Source: Acinetobacter indicus CIP 110367 (lineage in GTDB: Bacteria; Pseudomonadota; Gammaproteobacteria; Pseudomonadales; Moraxellaceae). From it: a stretch of 64,000 nucleotides of DNA. How positions within the stretch are numbered: position 1 is the stretch's first letter; each line of letters starts with the position of its first letter. The stretch covers positions 248,001 through 312,000 of the forward strand of contig NZ_KI530754.1 in the NCBI RefSeq assembly GCF_000488255.1. Direction: 5' to 3'. Below the pieces are notes generated by a model that was not told the origin of the DNA, made no database searches, and saw only the letters and a list, made by a program, of their open reading frames with translations. The position numbers and the translations under genes are program-made. Of this stretch, positions 17,361-26,301 are shown one piece after another.

Positions 17361-17565
17361 GGAAGGCTCTTATAAATACAAAATAGCATGATGATTCATG
17401 CTATTTTAGTTTAGCATCGATTTAAAAAACACTTTGATTTCACAGACGTTTATTGTTCTAATTTCGTATAATCGCCATTATCTTAAATAAGCATAATTCA
17501 ATACAAGCAATTGATCGAACTATAGATTAATTTAGGTAGTTAAATCATTAACCCTATTTGAAACA

Positions 17566-18162
17566 ATGAAAATAAAAACTTACTCTTCTAAAGGCTTTAT
17601 CGGAGTTTTATTGCTCATAATATTTATGGCATGGTTTGTACTTAAATGCATTCCTCTATCAGAGCAAGAACAAAATGCAAAAATTAGTAGCAAAATGGAA
17701 AGACAACGGCTTCGATTGGCTCAAGAATTTGATAGGTACACTCTAGAGGAACAAGCACGATTGCCAAAATATGATTCCCGTAAATATGCCCTAATTAAAC
17801 GTAATAGCAGATTCTGGTTAATACCTAGAGAATATTTTAGTGATAATGGTTTTCATATAAGGTGGCCAAATACGGTAAATAGGCTACTAAAAAGAAATTG
17901 GGAAAATAAATCTAATAAAAAATACCCTATTGTGCGAGTCTTGATGGAGTCACGACAATTTAATGCATCTACAGGTTATGCAGGTAATGATAAATTTCTA
18001 AATGTAGAGCCATGCAAAAATGGAAATGATTGGTTTATTTGGAATGGAATAAATGTTCGGATATACCCGAGTGATGTACCTAATCTTTCAGATAGGCAGC
18101 GTTTAGATATATGTTTAACAGTATTGAAAATACTCAATGAGGAAATAAAGGAAATAAGTTAA
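17566..18162 (+). CDS. uncharacterised AT-rich protein with one N-terminal membrane segment
   Basis: A 198-residue protein I do not recognise. Residues 10-30 (GFIGVLLLIIFMAWFVLKCI) form a membrane anchor or uncleaved signal. The remainder is basic, polar and rich in Arg, Asn and Lys, with WLIPREYF and GNDWFIWNGINVRIYP as the most distinctive blocks. It probably faces the periplasm. Codon use is much more AT-rich than the flanking genes and it has its own terminator, so it looks recently acquired. No partner gene is adjacent. Such proteins are sometimes immunity or lipoprotein-like accessory proteins, but nothing here proves that. Confidence 0.7.
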   Translation: MKIKTYSSKGFIGVLLLIIFMAWFVLKCIPLSEQEQNAKISSKMERQRLRLAQEFDRYTLEEQARLPKYDSRKYALIKRNSRFWLIPREYFSDNGFHIRWPNTVNRLLKRNWENKSNKKYPIVRVLMESRQFNASTGYAGNDKFLNVEPCKNGNDWFIWNGINVRIYPSDVPNLSDRQRLDICLTVLKILNEEIKEIS

Positions 18163-18254
18163 TTAACTTTAAGATTTCCTTAAATTAACATAATACACGT
18201 TATACGAAATTCTTTTGATTTCCTTTTTAAATCATAATTTTATTGTATATAGGC

Positions 18255-18284
18255 AAGCCCAATCATTAGCGATTGGGCTTTTTA
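18255..18284 (+). terminator. terminator downstream of the AT-rich orphan gene
   Basis: Perfect 10-bp arms AAGCCCAATC / GATTGGGCTT with a six-base loop are followed by a T run. It is about 90 bases past the stop. Confidence 0.8.
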
Positions 18285-18367
18285 ATTCATATTTAACGTT
18301 CCACGCTTCATTTTGGTACAACTTTGGATGAATTTATTGAGTTGAGCTAATCAATTTTTTTCTTGAA

Positions 18368-18784
18368 TTAACTTTGCTGTGCTACAAACTTCTCAATCGC
18401 TACCCGTGCAATCTCCGCATCTTCAAAAGACTTTACACCAGACACACCCATCGCACCGACCAGTTGCCCTTCATACATCAGTGGCTCACCACCTTCTAAC
18501 ATGCCTGAAAAACTCTGCATGGTTAAAAAGCCCATCTGGCCGCCTTTAATAATATCTTCAAACAGTTTAGACGGACGGCGACTGATGGCAGAACATTGTG
18601 CTTTTTCAACCGCCAGATTTGCAGTCATTGGTGCTGCCCCATCCATACGTTTCATGGCCAGTAAACTGCCCGTTTCATCCACCACGGCAATACTGACATT
18701 AAAGTTATGCTGTATCACATATTGATGCGCTTCATTTAATAGAAATTCAGCATCACTTAAAGTCATATAATGTTTGGTTTTCAT
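18368..18784 (-). CDS. GlcG/HbpS family protein
   Basis: A 138-residue member of the GlcG/HbpS family, which includes a haem-binding extracellular sensor partner and genes of glycolate or diol use. Seen motifs are VSIAVVDETGSLLAMKRMDGA, AVEKAQCSA, and the C-terminal GQLVGAMGVSGVKSFEDAEIA, where GxxVGAIGVSG is the core signature. There is no signal peptide, so it is probably cytoplasmic. The context (hemL 65 bases downstream on the same strand) is compatible with a haem link but does not prove it. A small repeat separates the two genes. Confidence 0.85.
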   Translation of the reverse strand: MKTKHYMTLSDAEFLLNEAHQYVIQHNFNVSIAVVDETGSLLAMKRMDGAAPMTANLAVEKAQCSAISRRPSKLFEDIIKGGQMGFLTMQSFSGMLEGGEPLMYEGQLVGAMGVSGVKSFEDAEIARVAIEKFVAQQS

Positions 18785-18809
18785 TTTGATCTCGAATTAA
18801 CTGAAGCTT

Positions 18810-18841
18810 CCCTCTCCTTTTAGGAGAGGGTTAGGGAGAGG
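18810..18841. repeat. REP-like C/T-rich palindromic repeat
   Basis: CCCTCTCC-TTTTA-GGAGAGGG (18810-18830) forms a hairpin, followed by a second TTAGGGAGAGG copy of the arm. It lies between two same-strand genes and has no T run. This sequence style is common in scattered intergenic repeats of gammaproteobacteria; copy number here is unknown. Confidence 0.55.
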
Positions 18842-18848
18842 TATAAAT

Positions 18849-20162
18849 TTACGCTTTCATCTCAGCAAAAGTGGCTTTTGCCGCCTGAATGGTAAACTCG
18901 ATATCTTCATCGCTGTGCGCGCTTGAAATAAAGCCGGCTTCAAATGCAGATGGCGCCAAGTTCACACCACGCTCTAACATGCCGTGGAAGAATTTACGGA
19001 AAGCATCGACATCACATTTCAGCATCGAGTTAAAGCTGGTGATGTCTTCCTGATCGGTAAAGTACAGACCAAACATTGCACCCACTTGCTGGGTTTTAAA
19101 CGCAATACCGGCTTCATCTGCCGCTGCCTGTAAACCGGCCAGCAGTTTTTCCAGTTGTGTACTTAATTTTTCATAGAAGCCTGGCTCACGCAGATGTTTA
19201 AACATCTCGATACCGGCACGCATCGCCAGCGGGTTCCCCGACAATGTTCCGGCCTGATACACCTTACCCAGTGGCGCAATACATTCCATCACTTCGCGTT
19301 TACCACCAAAAGCACCGACCGGTAAGCCGGCACCAATGATTTTACCCAAGGTGGTTAAATCTGGGGTAACGCCATAATGCGCCTGCGCACCGCCTAAGCC
19401 GACACGGAAACCGGTCATCACTTCATCAATAATAAACACCGAGCCATGTTCATCACAGACATCACGAATGGCTTGCAAGAAACCATCAATTGGCGCAACC
19501 AGGTTCATGTTACCGGCAACCGGTTCCACAATCACCCCGGCAATTTCTGAACCAAACTTGGCAAAGCATTCTTTTAAGGTGGCAATATCGTTATATGGCA
19601 GGGTTAAGGTGTGTTTGGCAAAATCCGCAGGAACACCGGCAGAGGTCGCTTCACCCTCATCTTTGGTTAACAGGCCAGAACCGGCTTTCACCAGTAATGA
19701 ATCTGAGTGACCGTGGTAACAGCCCTCAAATTTCACGATCTTGTCACGGCCGGTATAACCACGTGCCAGACGAATCGCGGTCATGGTCGCTTCAGTACCG
19801 GAGTTGGTCATACGCACCAGTTCAATTGATGGCATGATGTCACAGATAATATCGGCCAGCGTCGTTTCATGAACGGTTGGCGCACCAAAACTTAAACCGT
19901 CTACCGCAGCATCCTGCACCGCTTTAATAATCGCTGGATGGGCATGACCCAAAATCATTGGCCCCCATGAACCAACATAATCGACATAGCGTTTGCCATC
20001 TACATCATATAAATATGCGCCTTGGGCTTTTTCAATAAAGACCGGCGTGCCGCCTACACCATTGAACGCACGCACCGGTGAGTTCACGCCACCTGGAATA
20101 TGTTTGCTGGCTTGTTTAAATAATTGTTCTTGCTTTGGAGATAGGCTCATGAATCGACTCAA
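18849..20162 (-). CDS. hemL: glutamate-1-semialdehyde 2,1-aminomutase
   Basis: A PLP enzyme that converts glutamate-1-semialdehyde to 5-aminolevulinate, the haem precursor of the C5 pathway. 437 residues, the family length. Visible motifs: [17 protein letters not shown] at the N-terminus, [20 protein letters not shown] for PLP phosphate binding, [13 protein letters not shown], and [19 protein letters not shown] with the Schiff-base lysine. A second ATG at residue 5 is an equally possible start. It lies 30 bases downstream of thiE, so the two probably form one transcript. Confidence 0.97.
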   Translation of the reverse strand: MSRFMSLSPKQEQLFKQASKHIPGGVNSPVRAFNGVGGTPVFIEKAQGAYLYDVDGKRYVDYVGSWGPMILGHAHPAIIKAVQDAAVDGLSFGAPTVHETTLADIICDIMPSIELVRMTNSGTEATMTAIRLARGYTGRDKIVKFEGCYHGHSDSLLVKAGSGLLTKDEGEATSAGVPADFAKHTLTLPYNDIATLKECFAKFGSEIAGVIVEPVAGNMNLVAPIDGFLQAIRDVCDEHGSVFIIDEVMTGFRVGLGGAQAHYGVTPDLTTLGKIIGAGLPVGAFGGKREVMECIAPLGKVYQAGTLSGNPLAMRAGIEMFKHLREPGFYEKLSTQLEKLLAGLQAAADEAGIAFKTQQVGAMFGLYFTDQEDITSFNSMLKCDVDAFRKFFHGMLERGVNLAPSAFEAGFISSAHSDEDIEFTIQAAKATFAEMKA

Positions 20163-20192
20163 CTCAAAATAAAATCAGACAAAAATTTCGGC

Positions 20193-20831
20193 TTAAACCG
20201 CCTTTTTAAATAGTTCAGACCAGTCATATACGCGTTGAGCAACGGTATGCATCGGACGACCTAATATATCACTAATCACCGCACAAAGGTCGGCACCAGC
20301 ATCAATCACCTGCTGACCATTTTCAACGGTTAACCCCCCAATCGCGCAGATCGGTACATTCAGTTTTGCTTTGGCCTGCTTTAAGGTTTCCAGACCAATA
20401 TTGCCGGCTTCCGGCTTGGTATCGGTGGCGAAAATTGCCCCAAATGCCACATAGTTAGCGCCATCGGCAATGGCCTGCTCTGCCAGTTCAAGTGAATTGT
20501 TACAGCTGCGGCCAATCAGGACATTCTTCGGTAAACGTGCTGCGGCTTCGACAATTGAGCCATCATCCTGACCCAAATGCACGCCGACACCATATTTTAC
20601 CGCAGCTTCCAAATCATCATTAATCACAAATGGCACTTTGTACTGTGCACACAATGACTTCATATATTCAATTTCATAAGCCTGATCTTCTTTTGCCACC
20701 TTTTTACGGCGATATTGCAAGACTGCAACTTCATAGGTCGCCATTGCACCTTCAAGTTTAGCCAAGAGCAGTTCAATCGGATCATCATTGGTAATTAAAT
20801 ATAAGCCACGCATTTTGCCTGCCTGAAACAC
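20193..20831 (-). CDS. thiE: thiamine-phosphate synthase
   Basis: A 212-residue TIM-barrel enzyme that joins HMP-pyrophosphate and thiazole phosphate to form thiamine phosphate. Motifs seen: RGLYLITND at the start, LQYRRK (pyrimidine site), PFVINDDLEAAV, GVHLGQDDG, IGRSCNNSLELA, YVAFGAIFATDTKPEA (the GPxFxTxTK loop) and CAIGGLTVENGQQVIDAGAD. MFQAGKMRGLY allows a start seven codons later. It leads a two-gene unit with hemL. Confidence 0.94.
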   Translation of the reverse strand: MFQAGKMRGLYLITNDDPIELLLAKLEGAMATYEVAVLQYRRKKVAKEDQAYEIEYMKSLCAQYKVPFVINDDLEAAVKYGVGVHLGQDDGSIVEAAARLPKNVLIGRSCNNSLELAEQAIADGANYVAFGAIFATDTKPEAGNIGLETLKQAKAKLNVPICAIGGLTVENGQQVIDAGADLCAVISDILGRPMHTVAQRVYDWSELFKKAV

Positions 20832-21170
20832 CTCAAAAAATTGGCTCTCATTATTACATAGTTACAGCTCAAGAGCAGGCCTTGCCTGTATTTTCGCTGA
20901 TGCTTTGTTTCAGTTCAGATTTTTATGCAAAATCCCTAGTATTGGGGATAGAGTCAGCGCCGGTTTCGGTATTTACTAGGACTCACAATAATAACGATAT
21001 AAGTTTTTGTTTTTTATTTTTTTATATCAATAACAACCAACGTGCATTCATGGTCTCATGGACGTACTAGAATTTGATGCCAGGACGCATTTGGGGAAAT
21101 GTGATCAAACGCTAGTACGTCCACACTCTTTTGACTCTCTTCATTCTTTTTATTTCAATGATTCCAGCTA
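20832..21170. other. intergenic region with no supportable gene
   Basis: About 340 bases between thiE and the terminator of the DUF962 gene. Short open frames at 20882-21070 and 21058-21261 lack ribosome sites and family-like sequence. The region contains the nested inverted repeat at 21059-21123, described separately. Confidence 0.5.
21059..21123. repeat. 65-bp nested inverted repeat
   Basis: Perfect 12-bp outer arms TGGACGTACTAG (21059-21070) and CTAGTACGTCCA (21112-21123). Inside them TTTGAT (21073-21078) pairs with ATCAAA, and CATTT-GGGG-AAATG forms an apical hairpin. Together they make one long interrupted stem. No T run follows, so it is not a simple terminator. It could be a small mobile-element remnant, a structured RNA or a protein-binding site. 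Confidence 0.6.
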
Positions 21171-21206
21171 TAAAAAAAGCCCGGAGAAAGGTCACTCCAG
21201 GCTTGG
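21171..21206 (-). terminator. terminator downstream of the DUF962 gene
   Basis: On the minus strand AAGCCTGGAG pairs with CTCCGGGCTT (one wobble) before seven T residues, about 145 bases past the stop of the DUF962 gene. Confidence 0.7.
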
Positions 21207-21350
21207 AAAGTTAAAAACTGATGTCATCAAAGTGTCATACACTCTGCATTGCTTCAATTAATAGAACATTCACTCTACAATTTCAATGAATTTTTTGACC
21301 ATTCATCTTATTTTTGACCGAAAGTTTTAGTTTTGCTCGAAAAATGAAGA

Positions 21351-21743
21351 TTAGCTGTCAATTTTATCCAGTGCGCGGTCTTTAAGACTCAGGTTGCCGC
21401 GCAGAATGTCGGCAAACATTCGCCAGTCAGAAATAAAGCTATACAGCGGCTGTTTAAAGCTGGCCGGCTTGTTTTTTTCAAAGAAAAAATGACCGACCCA
21501 GGCGCAGGCATAACCGGCCACCAGTCCATAGACAAAGTAACGTGGCTTACGCTGCCTGACCATTTGCGTCAGGCAAATCAGGCCGATACCACTGCCCAGC
21601 ATATGCAGACGCCGGCTCATGATATTGCGGTGTTCGGTTAAATAAAAACGATAAAACTCGTGATAATTTTGAATTGGACCTTGAGGCGTGTCATCCGGTT
21701 TTTTTGCCCATTCGGTGTTGAGGGGTGCGTTCATATTCATCAT
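21351..21743 (-). CDS. DUF962 (Mpo1-like) membrane protein
   Basis: A 130-residue protein of the DUF962 family. The yeast member Mpo1 is an iron-dependent dioxygenase that alpha-oxidises 2-hydroxy fatty acids. Family features are visible: FYRFYLTEHRNIMSRRLHMLGSGIGL with paired histidines, a membrane span around residues 48-60 and another at 69-88 (YFVYGLVAGYACAWVGHFFF), then FEKNKPASFKQPLYSFISDWRMF. The four conserved His positions fit metal binding. The role in bacteria is not established. The start could be any of several ATG codons in MMNMNAPL. Confidence 0.88.
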   Translation of the reverse strand: MMNMNAPLNTEWAKKPDDTPQGPIQNYHEFYRFYLTEHRNIMSRRLHMLGSGIGLICLTQMVRQRKPRYFVYGLVAGYACAWVGHFFFEKNKPASFKQPLYSFISDWRMFADILRGNLSLKDRALDKIDS

Positions 21744-21970
21744 CCTGATGCTTTGTTCTTGCTCAAATTACCGCATTTTCTGTACAAATAAAAGCCACTT
21801 TGCTTGTGCTATTTTTCTAGCTGCTTTTTTCAGGACAGATTTTGGTTACAATCAGAAGCCTTAAACAATGAACGCCTTTTCTGGACACTTGATAATAATT
21901 TGGTATAGCGGCGTCATCTGCCAGAAAGCCAATTTTTTGCTGTATTGCTCAATTTTTTAGGACCAATTGA

Positions 21971-23428
21971 ATGACCGAGATTGAATTAAAATTTCAAATT
22001 CCTGATGCGCGCCGTAATGCCTTACTTAAAGCGCTGGATCCTAAGAAATCTGAAAGCATTTCGCTGCAAGCCCGATATTATGACACTGCCGATCGCCTGC
22101 TGGCACAGCATGGTATTGCGCTCAGACAACGCTTGGAAGGCACTCGCTGGGTGCAGACACTAAAAGCCGGTAAAACCCATATTGAACGTTTTGAACATAA
22201 TCATGACCTGGGCGAACTGCCACAGCCACCTGCGCTTAATTTAAGCATTTACGATGCCGCTCCTGAAGCCAGACAGCTACTAGATACAGTCCTCACGCAG
22301 ACTGAAAGCCCGCTGCAACTGCAATTTGAAACCGATATTACGCGTACTTCGCGTGTTATCCAGCTAGATGAAGTCGAGATTGAAGCCAGTTTAGATGTGG
22401 GCTGTATTCGCAGTGGTGAACGTGAATATCCCGTCCATGAAATTGAGTTTGAATTAAAATCTGGTTCGGTGCAGGCACTGCTGGCCTTCTGTTTTGAATG
22501 GGTCAAGAAATACCAGCTCTGGTTAGATGTACGCAGCAAGGCCGAAATGGGCAATTTGCTGGCTTTAGACTTACAAGTCAGCCCGCCGCGTCTGGCAGAA
22601 GAATTCCGTTTAAATAAAAAAGCCTCGGCCGATCAGAATTTAAGATTGTTAATTGCCCAGCAATTGCAGCATTTACTGCCGAACATTGCGGCCATTTCAG
22701 CCGGTGTTAATGAAGCCGAGCATATTGTGCAGGCACAGAATGCACTAAATCAGCTGTATTTAACCGTGCATTTGCTCAAAGACTGGAGTGCGTCTATTTC
22801 GGAAAAATGGGCCAATCAGTTACTGGCGTTTAGACAGCAGTTTGACCAGCTGCAACATTTAGAGCACATGCAAAATACCCTCGGCACCTTTTTGCAGAAC
22901 CCGAATACCGCCTCGAATCTGGCCAAAGATATTTTATATGCCAAAGAGAAACTGGCCAATCTGGTGAAATCGACCCAGAATGTACATCATTATCTGGAAC
23001 TGTTGATGTTTAGCCTGGATGAAGATGCCTCCCACCCTGCGCAGGATTTAAAACAGGCCGCCCAGCAGACTTTGCAGCATCAATATAAATTACTGCAAGA
23101 ACAGCTAAACCAGACCAGCCAGACCGATTTTGACAGTCTGGATCAGCTGGCGCAGAAAATTAATGCCCTGAAATTTATTTTCCCGGTACTCACCACGATC
23201 TATGATGTTAAAAACCTGCAAAAGTACAGCAAAGCCCTGAACGATGCCCAACTGGCCGCGCAGGAATATCAGGTTCTTTCCTCCGCTGCGCTGTATATCC
23301 AGCAAACCGAGCTGAAAGCCAGCGACTGGTTTGTACTCGGCTGGCTGACCGCAAAACAGGAAGTCCATGCGCAAGCTTTGCTGGATGCCACCGAACAATT
23401 CCTGGTCAGCCGCAAATTTATTAAGTAA
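21971..23428 (+). CDS. CYTH-domain protein with a degenerate CHAD-like C-terminus
   Basis: A 485-residue protein. Residues 1 to about 200 form a CYTH (triphosphate tunnel) domain: TEIELKFQI gives the EXEXK motif, followed by ALRQRLEG, LKAG, QFETDITR, VEIEASLD, and EIEFELKSG. Such domains hydrolyse inorganic triphosphate. Residues about 215-485 align in position and length with a CHAD helical domain. The basic helix pattern is missing: where the downstream paralogue has HQARVAIRRLRSALK, this one reads VQAQNALNQLYLTVH. It is the first of a tandem pair, about 110 bases upstream of the paralogue, so it probably arose by duplication and lost polyphosphate binding in the C-terminal half. Confidence 0.85.
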   Translation: MTEIELKFQIPDARRNALLKALDPKKSESISLQARYYDTADRLLAQHGIALRQRLEGTRWVQTLKAGKTHIERFEHNHDLGELPQPPALNLSIYDAAPEARQLLDTVLTQTESPLQLQFETDITRTSRVIQLDEVEIEASLDVGCIRSGEREYPVHEIEFELKSGSVQALLAFCFEWVKKYQLWLDVRSKAEMGNLLALDLQVSPPRLAEEFRLNKKASADQNLRLLIAQQLQHLLPNIAAISAGVNEAEHIVQAQNALNQLYLTVHLLKDWSASISEKWANQLLAFRQQFDQLQHLEHMQNTLGTFLQNPNTASNLAKDILYAKEKLANLVKSTQNVHHYLELLMFSLDEDASHPAQDLKQAAQQTLQHQYKLLQEQLNQTSQTDFDSLDQLAQKINALKFIFPVLTTIYDVKNLQKYSKALNDAQLAAQEYQVLSSAALYIQQTELKASDWFVLGWLTAKQEVHAQALLDATEQFLVSRKFIK

Positions 23429-23541
23429 GTTCAGCCACTCTCCGCTCCGGCCAGACAAAAGAATACGCTTTATGGCTACTTTTTATGCATGGCTTGGCCT
23501 ATAGTAAGGTCAATCAAGAATAAAAATTGCAGGAGTTGGTT

Positions 23542-25008
23542 ATGGCGGAAATCGAACTGAAATTTCAGGTGCCGGTGCATCAGCGCCGCGCCTTTGAAAA
23601 AGCCATTGCCAAGAAAAAAGCCGTGCCAATGCAGCTGTGGGCCAAATATTATGACAGTCCTGAGCAGCAGCTGGCACAGCATGCCATCGCCCTGCGTCAG
23701 CGTCTGGAAGGTCAACGCTGGTGTCAGACCTTAAAAGCACCGGGGCAGCATCATTTTGAGCGTTTTGAACTGGAACTGGCCCTCGGCCCGGATGAACCGG
23801 AGCAGCTGGATCTAAGCCTGTATCAGGAACATAAACAGGCGCAAACCTTGCTAAAACAGGCGCTGGAGCTGAAAAAGGCCGATTTAAAAAATACCGGTCT
23901 GGAGCTGCAATTTGAAACCGATGTGCAACGCCTGATTGTGCTTGAACAAGTCAAAGACAGTGCAATTGAACTGGCGTTTGATCAGGGCGAAGTCCGCACA
24001 CCAACAGCACAAAGCGATATTTACGAAGTCGAGTTTGAACTGAAACATGGCGATGTTAGCGACCTGATTGATTTTGTGCAGCCATGGGTAAAACGCTATC
24101 AGCTCTGGCTTGATGTTCGCAGCAAATCACAGCGCGGTCAGATGCTCAAGAATCAGCAGGACATCTTGCCCGTTCAACATCAAACACCTTTTAGCCTCGA
24201 TAAACATGATTCGAGTAGCCGCGCGCTGGCCAAAATTGTCAGCAACTGTCTGACTCATTTATTACCAAATGCCACGGCGATTGCCGACAATCATTATCAG
24301 AGTGGTCATGTACATCAGGCCCGTGTGGCCATTCGCCGTTTACGCAGCGCGCTGAAAATCTTTGGTCACTGGTCCGAACAGGTACAACCCGAATGGCAAG
24401 CGCAATTGGCAGAACTGTTCCGGCAACTTGGTTCCACCCGCGACCGCGATGCGCTGAGTGAAAGCCTGATGCCACGTCTGGCCAAGGCCGGCTCTCCCCT
24501 CGCGGAACTGCCAGCAAGTAGCGAAAGCAGCGATGAAATTGATGCACTATTTCGCGCGCCAGAAACAGTGCGCCTCTTGCTGGAGCTGCTACAGTTTAGC
24601 CAGTGCACAGCACATGAAGATGATCAATCGCTGAAAAAACAGGTACGGAAACAGCTTGCAAAAATGCACCGGCAAATTTGTCAGGATGCCGTGCAGTTTG
24701 AACATCTTGACAGTGAACAGAAGCACCGTACCCGCAAACGAGTCAAACGCCTGCGTTATTCAGTCGAGTTTATTGCCTCTTTATTTGAAGCGGATGCCGT
24801 CAAACAGTATCTGAAAGCACTGAAACCGGCACAGGAATCTTTGGGGCAGTTTAATGATCTGGTGGTGGCCGAAGCCCTGTTTCAACATGAGGTTCAGCAA
24901 AACCCACAGGCCTGGTTTGTTCTGGGCTGGATTGCTGCCGAGCAAAAGCATGTTCTGGCCGAAGCCCAGCAGCATTTGCTGGAATTTACCCGCAGCAAAA
25001 CCTTCTAG
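23542..25008 (+). CDS. CYTH-CHAD protein (inorganic triphosphatase, YgiF-like)
   Basis: A 488-residue two-domain protein. CYTH: AEIELKFQV (EXEXK), ALRQRLEGQRW, LKAPGQHHFERFE, EVEFELKHGD. CHAD: two four-helix repeats with the conserved basic helices HQARVAIRRLRSALKIF and HRTRKRVKRLRYSVEF, which in other CHAD proteins bind polyphosphate. By analogy with YgiF it hydrolyses tripolyphosphate. The ATG at 23542 has AGGAG (23531-23535) six bases upstream; an upstream TTG at 23527 would overlap that site. It follows a diverged paralogue on the same strand. Confidence 0.92.
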   Translation: MAEIELKFQVPVHQRRAFEKAIAKKKAVPMQLWAKYYDSPEQQLAQHAIALRQRLEGQRWCQTLKAPGQHHFERFELELALGPDEPEQLDLSLYQEHKQAQTLLKQALELKKADLKNTGLELQFETDVQRLIVLEQVKDSAIELAFDQGEVRTPTAQSDIYEVEFELKHGDVSDLIDFVQPWVKRYQLWLDVRSKSQRGQMLKNQQDILPVQHQTPFSLDKHDSSSRALAKIVSNCLTHLLPNATAIADNHYQSGHVHQARVAIRRLRSALKIFGHWSEQVQPEWQAQLAELFRQLGSTRDRDALSESLMPRLAKAGSPLAELPASSESSDEIDALFRAPETVRLLLELLQFSQCTAHEDDQSLKKQVRKQLAKMHRQICQDAVQFEHLDSEQKHRTRKRVKRLRYSVEFIASLFEADAVKQYLKALKPAQESLGQFNDLVVAEALFQHEVQQNPQAWFVLGWIAAEQKHVLAEAQQHLLEFTRSKTF

Positions 25009-25039
25009 TCGGACTAAAGCCCAGCACGGAGATAATCAT

Positions 25040-25672
25040 TTAGCGGTACTTGCCAAATACCTTCCAGGTACCGTTATCGGCCAGCGGATCATGATAACTA
25101 TCGCTCCGCTGCTTGCGCGGTTTTTCCCGGGCATCCACCAGCTGAAAATGCGGTTCGACACTCAGCACAATACCGTTGACATAAAAACGGGTGCGGGTGT
25201 ATTCACTTTGCCCATGCTGAAACACATAGGTACGCAAATCAATAAACTCACGGTGTGCCACCAGTGCGGCGCTGTCGTCACTCTCCAGCCACTGTTTCAT
25301 CGCCAGCATCTGCGTAGCATCAAACTGGCCGCACTTTTCCATCAAGCTGGCCAGACCGCGAAAAGTTTTTGATTCTTTGGCCCGGGTTTTATTAATCCGG
25401 ATTCGGTCAACATGAAAGAAAAATAAAGGCAGGTTTAAGTGACTTGGCAGATGAATGGCATCCAGCACTTCATCTTCCATAAAGGGCTGAAACAGCTCTT
25501 GTGCCCGCTCAATCAATCCGGACCATTGCTGGAAATAGGCTTCAACTTCAGCCGGATTGCCATAATAAATTGGCAGCCCTTCTACATTGGCCAGATGTGC
25601 CGGCGGCCAGATGTTTTGTCGCAGCAGCGCAATATCACTTTTTAGACTTTGAACCGCAATTGCATCTTGCAT
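25040..25672 (-). CDS. uncharacterised protein, 210 aa
   Basis: I do not recognise this protein. It is soluble with no signal peptide or membrane span. It is moderately rich in Leu, Phe and charged residues, with LPLFFFHVDRIRINKTRAKESKTFRGLASLMEKCG at about 80-115 as a distinctive block and VVDARE/RKQRSD near the basic C-terminus. It converges on the CYTH-CHAD gene with a 31-base gap. Base composition matches the neighbours, so it is likely a conserved resident gene and not an insertion. Confidence 0.7.
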   Translation of the reverse strand: MQDAIAVQSLKSDIALLRQNIWPPAHLANVEGLPIYYGNPAEVEAYFQQWSGLIERAQELFQPFMEDEVLDAIHLPSHLNLPLFFFHVDRIRINKTRAKESKTFRGLASLMEKCGQFDATQMLAMKQWLESDDSAALVAHREFIDLRTYVFQHGQSEYTRTRFYVNGIVLSVEPHFQLVDAREKPRKQRSDSYHDPLADNGTWKVFGKYR

Positions 25673-25781
25673 CGTGATTCCTTTTTCTTGCTTAGGCTAT
25701 TTTTAGAGTAAGACAAAGGTTTAGTTTCTGCAAGGCTTTGCCTATAATTATTGTTTATGATTTTAGCTTAGGAAAAAATTC

Positions 25782-26177
25782 ATGGTTCAAAAGATTGAAG
25801 CAACCGATGTTACCGAAGAAGAAGCGTTAAATGCTGCTTTCTTTGAACGTGCTGATGAATTTATCAAACAGGCCAACGAATTTTGTCGCGTCGAAAAAGG
25901 CTCACAGGAACAACCGGCGGAAAAACGCGGTCAGGTCAGTGCTGCCATGTTGTTCGGCACGGCGCGTTTTAATACCTGGGTCGCAGCCAATAACTTCAAA
26001 GATGGTGAGGAAATGCGTGCTGCCAAAGATCAGGTCATGTCCTACATTTTGCAGCAGTTCCAGATGATGCTGGAAGACAATTATGATGAATACTGTGAAC
26101 AGTTCGAGAACTATTTACGTTTCCGTCGTAATGAAGAATTTCACAGCAATAAACACAAACATGATCACGATCATTAA
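25782..26177 (+). CDS. DUF3144 family protein
   Basis: A 131-residue acidic protein of the DUF3144 family, function unknown. AFFERADEFIKQANEF and the following ARFNTWVAAN, and LQQFQMMLEDNYDEYCEQFENYLRF, are the family blocks. The C-terminus is His/Asp-rich (HSNKHKHDHDH), which could bind metal, though short His tails are common. It is divergent from the preceding 210-residue gene and has its own terminator. Confidence 0.85.
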   Translation: MVQKIEATDVTEEEALNAAFFERADEFIKQANEFCRVEKGSQEQPAEKRGQVSAAMLFGTARFNTWVAANNFKDGEEMRAAKDQVMSYILQQFQMMLEDNYDEYCEQFENYLRFRRNEEFHSNKHKHDHDH

Positions 26178-26183
26178 ATTGCT

Positions 26184-26212
26184 AAAAAAAGTCCACCCTG
26201 TTGGGCTTTTTT
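26184..26212 (+). terminator. terminator after the DUF3144 gene
   Basis: AAAGTCC and GGGCTTT arms (one wobble) are followed by a T run seven bases past the stop. Confidence 0.65.
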
Positions 26213-26301
26213 AATGTCATCTTTTCGATAAATACCCTTTTCTTTTTTGCAGACTTGGCTTTGAATAAAATAGACATCTTCAAGGATCAAACCAACCTGC
26301 T

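Noticed and set aside
20882..21261. Two short plus-strand open frames in the thiE-DUF962 interval
   Set aside because: No ribosome sites, odd composition, and the second runs through the nested inverted repeat and the terminator.
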